A stretch of DNA of 64,000 nt, taken from positions 32,048,166 through 32,112,165 of the forward strand of contig CAIIXF020000011.1 in assembly GCA_903813345.2 (NCBI GenBank), written 5' to 3'. How positions within the stretch are numbered: position 1 is the stretch's first letter; every line of letters begins with the position of its first letter. Shown here one piece after another: positions 56,901-64,000 of the stretch. The notes below the pieces were generated by a model that was not told the origin of the DNA, made no database searches, and saw only the letters and a list, made by a program, of their open reading frames with translations. Origin of the DNA: Owenia fusiformis. Taxonomy: Eukaryota > Annelida > Polychaeta > Sabellida > Oweniidae. The translations under genes were made by a program, and so were the position numbers.

Positions 56901-59900
56901 AATATATTTTTTCTTTTCATTTTTCATTAACTACTTGTATACCTCATCTGGTCAAAAATGTGACAAAAAATAACCTCAGGCAATCCATTTTTAGAGCAAA
57001 CTTTTTCCGCTAAAAACGATGTCAAACTTTGGCAAATATGATTTTCCTCAAATTACCAACTAAATGAGTCAATGCAGAACATTGTTTCTGCCTGTCAACT
57101 CTGAGTGATAAATATCACACCTTTGAAGAACAAAATTGTAACTTCATAAATTACCCAGCATGCCCAAGACCTAATCAGATCTTGGCACTAGTCTTAATGA
57201 CAGAGAATTGTGCCGCTTGCCCACCTATTCATCAGCGCAACAATATAGCAATTTTCAAGTGTGATAGAACCCTCTAGTATTTTAAAGAAATGTTTAATTT
57301 CAACAGACAAATGTGTTAGTAACTACAGTTACATCAGACAACTTGAAATGTGCGAGACTTAATGAAAAGAGAAAAAATGATATAATATATGACAAAACCT
57401 TTTATACTTATACCTAAATGTGACCTACTGGACAGTCAAACTGAAGTAACTAAAACTATAAAAAATAAAGAAAAGTATAAAAATCTGGTGAGAATGTATT
57501 TTCTCATCTAGCATGTAAGAATTAAAAAATATGACAATATATAAAAGCACATTGAATCTAATGTGAAAACCATGACCTACACATATTCCATTTATTTCAT
57601 ACACAGCAGTTCGATTTGGAGAAATTTTTGCAATCACAAAAATCTCACTTTTGAAAACTCTATTCACACCCACTCTGCACATTTATTCTGCCACTAACAC
57701 ACTTTCAGTATTCAATGAGCACATTTATACATCATACTCACTTAACAAACATATCCCTCATTCACTTAGAATACTATAAGTTATTCAATGATTCGAGTGA
57801 AATACAGAAAATATTCTTCCCGAGAAGGTCGTATTTCACGATGCGCTAGCAGAGTGAAATACAGACGTTCAAGGGAAGAATATTTTCTGTATTTCACGAG
57901 AAATCATTGAATAACGTTTTTATTCCATGATTACTCAGATAAAACTCCCCTAAATCAAGTCCATTTCCTTGTCTTGGGACCGGAGAAACAGATCAACCTT
58001 CTCACCTCAAAAATATTTTACATCGATGTTTTTTCAAAATCTTTTCGGCCTTGTTGTTTTGCTTTTATTGTATTATACGATACGTTTGATTTTCTTAAAC
58101 ATTTTTCTTCAATTTCATCAGCTTGAACAGTGTAACGAAACCTTTATTCGACTTTCGTCTGCCTTATTGGATTTTTACTTGTTCATGAAAACAATGTGCA
58201 TGCTTCATACTGATTTTTTTATAATTACAAATGAGTGTCTTTTATCCTAAAATAATAAATTGTGGTGATCACCGTATCATTTCCTGATAATCAAATCAGA
58301 TATTTCTAGCAAAATGCAAATATTAGCATGCATTGGTGTAAACAGATCGCCATTGATTTTTTCAGTAATAGTCATATCCTGGATGGAAATCTGGGGCGTT
58401 GGGATACTGGACCGTATCCCAACGCTGACGTCATTTTCACTCTGTATTCAATGCTAAGTGGAAAGTGCGTATATACAGGATATATTTAAGTCACATGGAC
58501 CAATCAGATTGCAGGGAATTTCACCATCATGGAATAAAGTATACTTATCCATGTACTCGTCTAGCACATTTACCCATGGGCTCACTTATCCCTATGATCA
58601 CTTAACACAATTATCATTATACTCACTTAGCACACTTATCATATGCACTCATTTATTCCTACCAATTCATACATTCACTTATCCTTAATCATTATACTCA
58701 CTTAGTATACTTATCCACACACTCACTTAGCACACTTACTTAGCATACTTATCATTAGACTCACTTAGCACACTTCTCCTTATACTCACTTAGCACACAT
58801 ATCTTTATACTCACTTAGCACACTTACTTAGCATACTTATCATTAGACTCACTTAGCACACTTCTCCTTATACTCACTTAGCACACATATCTTTATACTC
58901 ACTTAGCACACTTACTTAGCATACTTATCATTAGACTCACTTAGCACACTTCTCCTTATACTCACTTAGCACACATATCTTTATACTCACTTAGCACACT
59001 TACTTAGCATACTTATCATTAGACTCACTTAGCACACTTCTCCTTATACTCACTTAGCACACTTATCTTTATACTCACTTAGCACATTTTATCTTACACT
59101 CACTTAGCACACTTATCCATACACTCACTTACATAGCATCCCTAGTCACAAAACACTATAATCCTTACACTCACTTATCTAAACTTTCAAACTCAACGAC
59201 ACTTTCTCAACTCACAGCTGTGTATGGAATAAATTTACCCTAAAGCATCTATCCATGAACAACCAAACATTTAAAACACAAACACATAATTTCTATGAAA
59301 AACATGTACCTTCATTTGAGTCTATCAAAACATATCTGTGTTTATTTTTTCGACCTAGTAAGAATTTGAAAAGGAGCATAAGTTGATAGTAGCAACAGTA
59401 AGATTTGACAATGAAAGACTATCTAACTTGGAGACTTAGGCAAAAAGTAAAATGAAGAAAATTGCATGCATTTTGACAAGAAGTTTTAAATATACATGTA
59501 CAACTGTTAATGTAATAGAAATGTCTCTAATCATGCAAATTCCACTCATTTTCTCTTTAATTATGAATGATTCATGGCTAATTTTTGACCAATCACATTC
59601 TTGCTTCCCCAATTCTATACAATTCCATTCCTTTTTGGTATTTAAAAAAATACCTCTTGTGTATGAAATTTGAATATTTTAAAACATGTTCTCATCATAT
59701 AATGCAAAATGTGGGAAGAGTGAAAATAGCGAGGAATAAAATTAAAAAATTAAAAAGACAAATGGGCAGAAATGAGGCAGGCTGGGCATCAGAGAAAATA
59801 ACTGTAGAATTAGCATGATCATGTATGACTTTCTAACCATAACTATAGATTCAATACACAAACAGGATGATTAGAATTTCAATTCATTCCTCATTATGTT

Positions 59901-61792
59901 ACAATGGAGCAAATAAATATCACTCTTTGCCAAATTAATTTTTCACTTGAGTAGAACACTTCAACCATTCTGAAAATAATGTAAATTTCGTCCTGCAAAT
60001 TTTTCTCTCAATGGTGGCTTTTTCCAAGCAAATGTGACAGACTAAAAGTTTGCAGAGTAATTTTTTTAAAAATATATTTATGTAATTTCTGGAAAAAAAT
60101 ATTACACTTAATGCTACCCCCTCCTCAAAATGATATAAAAACTTGACACATGACAGGAGACTATATTATGTCTATTATTTCATTACTGTATCACACAGAA
60201 CACAGACAGGAAGGAACATGGTACAAGCTGACATGAGGAAATGAATGAAATAACCAAGGGAGTGGATGACAGAAAATCATTAAACTGATCATGAATGGTA
60301 TATCCTGTGATATCCCCAGATTCAAATTCACCGGCTATTGAACCCAGTCGTGATTACAATCACACACATGGCTTAACTGGGCTTTATGTATGAAACATCA
60401 AAATTAAGAAGAGCCAGAGAGAGGAACAGCCTTGTACCATATTCCCATATAGCAAAACTCCATGCAAAGGTCTAATGCAATATACACAGTCTAGTGAACA
60501 TCATCTCAAAAACATGACCTATCATTACTGACTCATGAATGGAAGGATAACCTTAAATTGGGCCATTTCTTTGTGCTGTTCATTAGACTGGGAAATATTC
60601 TGATCATGCTGGGTCTTACATCAAATACAAAACATGAAGGGGAATCAATGCATATATTGTAAAATATTGTAAAGATGTTAATCATTCCAGATTTTCATTT
60701 AAAGATATTGAATTCTACATTTAATTTCCAAAACAATTTGATATTCTTTTATCTATAAATCTGCTAAATCAAAATTTGATAAAACAGTACATGTATGATC
60801 ATCAGTTTTTTGTATATGGTTTGAACCTTTTTCATGGTAGATTCTTCTTTGGGTGCTTATTGTACATTTTTCCAATTTTCTATAAGTATGCAAGACCCTG
60901 CATGGACAAAATGATAAATGTTATACTGTTATGCAAATGGAGTTCAGAAAAAAAACAGTAGAAAGATTTTTACTTCAAACCTCATAGTTTTATCCACATC
61001 CATGCCAATGAATGCATGCACTTTTATGCAAAATTCAACATTTTGGTCAACTAGCATTCAAATGCTCGCAAGAGTCAAAGGGATATTCAATACAATCCAA
61101 AACAACCATATTGATTCAGAAAGGTCCCATGCATACATTGGAATGGAAATGTAGTAGTACTATACAAGAGACCCCTTGTAAAGGCATCAATTTACTTTTA
61201 CACTTACCATTTATAGGGGGCAGCTTGTTGTTGGGCAAGGGGTCTGCAGACTGGTAGCCACTGTCAGGAAGTGTGGGGGAGTTGTTTTCATCTTGTTTAG
61301 CAACATTGTTTTCCTGTATAGCAACATTGTTGTCATAGCCCTCTGTTGGTGTGTCCTAGAATCAAAATTGTAAACAAGTTATTTTTTGTTAATCTTCAAA
61401 AAATAATATTTTAAAAGCTACTGTTTCATTAGAATAAAACTGTTATGTAAAGAGAGATAATAATATTAAAGAAATATATAAATTCACAGTTCTATTTTCA
61501 ATCTGCATTTTTTAAGGTCAACAGGAGTGAAGGTGTAAATGAAATGTAGCATAACATGCTACTCACCGCTCGGGGAGATGACTGCTTCTCCACCGGATAA
61601 GGACCCCCAGGATAGACCCCTGGGGGGTACTGTTGAACAGGATACCCTCCCCCAGAGATAGGGGGATTCTGCATAATCGGCACTGTTCCATAATTGTTTT
61701 CTGGCCGCACATTGACAGCATTGTTCTCTTGGGGGAGACCATTTGTTGTCTGTGTGGGGTCGGGGATGACAAAGCCCCGTCTGTCTATTAAA
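53757..61792 (-). CDS. C-terminal part of an unidentified Pro/Tyr/Asn-rich protein (3 exons, partial)
   Basis: Exons 61792-61567, 61355-61208 and 53938-53757 join in frame on the minus strand with GT/AG introns; TAA is at 53757-53759. Upstream exons must lie beyond the right edge, since 61.9-64 kb is satellite. About 185 residues are visible: LIDRRGFVIPDPTQ, a GGGYPVQQYPPGVYPGGPYP stretch, Asn-rich DNNVAIQENNVAKQDENN, LPDSGYQSADPLP, and an end with PYVEVKRKNSS. There is no fold and no membrane helix; the composition suggests a disordered cytosolic tail with possible phosphotyrosine and WW/SH3-type contact sites. I do not recognise the family. The second intron is 7.3 kb and holds two minisatellites. 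Confidence 0.7.
54432..55650. repeat. 51-bp minisatellite
   Basis: The unit ATGGGGATATCAGGGAAGAA, then CAGGGGCATGG and ATTAAGGGGGTGGCATAAAT, repeats about two dozen times, with shorter variant units (GGAAATAGATATC) inserted at intervals. Because 51 is divisible by three, long frames stay open on both strands (261-278 codons). These are not genes. It lies in the intron of the unidentified gene. Confidence 0.95.
55651..57778. other. intron, no feature seen
   Basis: AT-rich intronic sequence of the unidentified minus-strand gene. No exon with matched phases is seen. Confidence 0.5.
57779..57916. mobile_element. 138-bp palindromic element
   Basis: TTATTCAATGATT and the following GTGAAATACAGAAAATATTC pair with GAATATTTTCTGTATTTCAC and AATCATTGAATAA on the right. 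The arms are about 45 bp; the loop carries further GTGAAATAC/GTATTTCAC copies. Confidence 0.8.
58396..58426. repeat. 31-bp hairpin
   Basis: GCGTTGGGATAC and GTATCCCAACGC form perfect 12-bp arms around a short loop. Confidence 0.85.
58555..59175. repeat. 22-23-bp minisatellite with 88-bp higher-order unit
   Basis: The basic unit TATACTCACTTAGCACACTT recurs throughout. A compound unit starting TAGCATACTTATCATTAGAC repeats exactly every 88 bp (58741, 58829, 58917, 59005). Confidence 0.9.
59176..61207. other. intron, no feature seen
   Basis: AT-rich intronic sequence without supported exons. Confidence 0.5.
61208..61355 (-). CDS. unidentified gene, visible exon B
   Basis: The acceptor ATTCTAG and donor AATG|GTAAGT enclose 49 codons plus one base, phase-matched on both sides. 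The product is Asn/Asp/Pro-rich. Confidence 0.7.
61567..61792 (-). CDS. unidentified gene, visible exon A
   Basis: The acceptor GTTACAG and donor GCG|GTGAGT enclose 75 codons in an otherwise closed region. An in-frame ATG at 61833 lies upstream of the acceptor, so an alternative first exon cannot be ruled out. Confidence 0.7.
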
Positions 61793-61949
61793 CTGTAACA
61801 ATGCAATGGATTTTGTGAAAACTGGACCTCCACTCTGATTTGTCAAATGAACATTAACAATTTACTAAAACAAGTTTATCTCTGGACAATAAAGCGAACA
61901 GCTTACGTTATTTCTGGAACATTCCACTTCAATAACTAATAACTAGAGA

Positions 61950-64000
61950 TCGAACGATCTAAGATTGCAAGCAATCTTACGGAGGCCCTATATTCGTTTC
62001 TGAACATTCAAAGGGCAGCCAAAGGTCAAATCTCTAATACAAGGTCATATATGAACTCCAGACAACTTGTAGATGATTTTTAAAAAAGGTTTGGTCGAAT
62101 TAATGCAAGTTGAAATTTGACCTTGAAAAATTCCGAAATTTGACCTTTTTCAGTTTTTGAGCTATAATATCTCAAAACTGGAGCCAAATTTTAATAGATA
62201 ATCAATTGCTAATATGTGTAAAACCTTTAGTAGAGGAATATATATTCTGACTTTCATTTCAAAATATTGATTTGTAGTCTCCAATTTTGAGAAACTTAGA
62301 AAACACAGTTTGTGATTTCGTTTGATGACCTTGACCTTTGACCTTGCAAATTTTACTTTTTTAGACCTCAGAAGGTCTTTTGTGAATAAATATTCCTAAA
62401 TTTGAATCCAGAATAATCAAATGCTAATATGTGAAGAAAAAGTGGGGGAATATATATTTAGACTTTCATTAAACAATATTGATTTGTAGTAACCAATTTT
62501 GAGAAACTTGGAAAACACAGTTTGTGATTTAATTTAATGACCTTGACCTTGCAAAATGACCTTTTTTCGACCTCTTCGGGTCTTTTGTGATTAAATGCAC
62601 TTAAATTTGAATCCAGAAAATCGATTTGAAAAATCAACTTTTTTGACCTTTCGGAGGTCACTTAAGGTCAACAAAAGGTCAAGGGTCAAAAGTAAGGTAA
62701 GATTTAGAATCCTGAGAACTTGTAGATGAGTTTTAAAAAAAAGTTTGGTCAATTTAGATCAAGTTGAAATTTGACCTTGAAAATTTTCGAAATTTGACCT
62801 TTTTCAGTTTTTGAGCTCTAATATCTTAAAACTGGTGCAAAATTTTAAAATATAATCAATTGCTAATATGTGTAGAACCTTTAGAGGAATATATTTTCAG
62901 ACTTTCATCAAAAAATATTGATTTGTAGTCAACAATTTTGAGAAACTTGGAAAACACAGTTTGTGATTTAATTCAATGACCTTGACCTTTGACCTTGCAA
63001 ATTTTACTTTTTTGGATCTCTTGGGGTCTTTTGTGATTAAATGCACCTAAATTGGAATCCAGAAAATTGATTTGAAAAATCAACTTTTTTGACCTTTCGG
63101 AGGTCACTGAAGGTCAACAAAAGGTCAAAGGTCAAAAGTAAGGTCAGATTTGGAATCCTGAGAATTTGTATATGAGTTTTAAAAAAAAGTTTGGTCAATT
63201 TAGATCAAGTTAAAATTTGACCTTGAAAATTTTCGAAATTCGACCTTTTTCAGTTTTTGAGCTCTGATATCTCAAAACTGGTGCAAAATTTTATTGCTAA
63301 TATGTGTAGAACCTTTAGATGAATATATATTCAGTCTTTCATGGGACAATATTGATTTGTAGTCACAAACTTTGAGAAACTTAGAAAACACAGTTTGTGA
63401 TCTTGTTTGATGACCTTGAACTTTGACCTTGAAAATTTTACTTTTTTAGACCTCAGTATATCTTTTCTAATTGAATTAACCTAAATTTGAATCCAGAAAA
63501 TCAATTTGAAAAATCAACTTTTTGACCTTTCGAAGGTCACTGAAGGTCAACTAAAGGTCATAGGTCAAAACTAAGGTCAGATTTGAGTTCCTGAGATCTT
63601 GTAGATGCTTTTTAAAAAAAAGTTTGGTCAATTTAGAGCAAGTTGAAATTTGACCTTGAAAAATTTCGAAATTTGACCTTTTTTCAGTTTTTGAGTTCTA
63701 ATATCTCAAAACTGGAGCAAAATTTTAATAAATAGTCAATTGCTAATATGTGTAGAACCTTTAGAGGAATATATTTTCTGACTTTCAGTGAAAAAAATTG
63801 ATTTGTAGTCTCCAATTTTGAGAAACTTAGAAAACACAGTTTGTGATTTCGTTTGATGACCTTGACCTTTGACCTTGCAAATTTTACTTTTTTAGACCTC
63901 AGAAGGTCTTTTGTGAATAAATATTCCTAAATTTGAATCCAGAAAATCGATTTGAAAAATCAACTTTTTTGACCTTTCGGAGGTCACTGAAGGTCAACCA
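61950..64000. repeat. ~440-bp-period AGGTCA-rich satellite, runs off the window
   Basis: The phrase CACAGTTTGTGATTT recurs near 62308, 62518, 62956, 63391 and 63837. The first spacing is short (~210 bp) and the others are 435-446 bp. Each unit carries GACCTTGACCTTTGACCTTG, AGGTCACTGAAGGTCAAC and TTGTAGATGA(G/T)TTTTAAAA. The array starts after a small hairpin (AGATTGCAAGCAATCT) near 61962. A ~55-bp part of the unit matches the core of the 49,021-50,505 element. Confidence 0.9.

Noticed and set aside
1-64000. CRISPR array, operon or bacterial features
   Set aside because: Spliced genes and eukaryotic repeats throughout; the tandem repeats have no regular repeat-spacer pattern with unique spacers.
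1-64000. Reverse transcriptase, transposase or viral coding remnants
   Set aside because: No frame shows motifs of these enzymes; all mobile elements seen are non-coding.

Overview
This window is nuclear DNA from an intron-rich, AT-rich animal genome, most likely a marine invertebrate. The evidence is spliced genes with GT/AG introns of 0.2 to 7.4 kb, a Popeye-domain gene, a kinetochore gene of the SKA3 family, a CUB/sushi receptor, and a very dense load of short non-autonomous transposons and minisatellites. I cannot fix the phylum from sequence alone; a deuterostome (hemichordate, cephalochordate, echinoderm) or a lophotrochozoan would all fit.

Layout. 1-18,863: no gene seen; a tRNA-derived SINE, terminal-inverted-repeat (TIR) elements, a C-rich tandem array and small palindromes. 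18,864-29,896 (+): a five-exon Popeye-domain gene whose 7.4-kb first intron is packed with mobile elements and palindromes; its last exon adds an unusual Asp/His-rich repeat tail. 30.6-32.5 kb: minisatellites and a foldback. 34,574-37,150 (-): a two-exon gene for a type I membrane protein (signal peptide, sushi, CUB, sushi, CUB, Thr/Pro-rich stalk, one membrane helix, tail with an NPMY motif). 38.9-42.6 kb: three non-autonomous TIR elements. 43,058-48,175 (+): a ten-exon SKA3 gene, reconstructed with all reading frames joining; it has a 40-residue-spaced TPGxKQI repeat and a C-terminal domain that resembles the SKA1 microtubule-binding domain. 49,021-50,505: a 1.5-kb TIR element with a tandem core. 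53,757-61,792 (-): the last three exons of a Pro/Tyr/Asn-rich protein of unknown family, whose 5' part lies beyond the right edge; its 7.3-kb intron carries two minisatellites. 61.9-64.0 kb: a ~440-bp-period satellite array running off the window.

The genes do not form a pathway: a cAMP-binding membrane protein, an adhesion or receptor-like protein, a spindle protein and an unknown. The most striking non-genic system is a family of elements with TGTCNCCACC termini. It is present as two ~1.5-kb copies with different tandem-repeat cores and as two ~125-bp deletion derivatives inside introns. One of the cores is related to the right-edge satellite, and both are loaded with AGGTCA nuclear-receptor half-sites.
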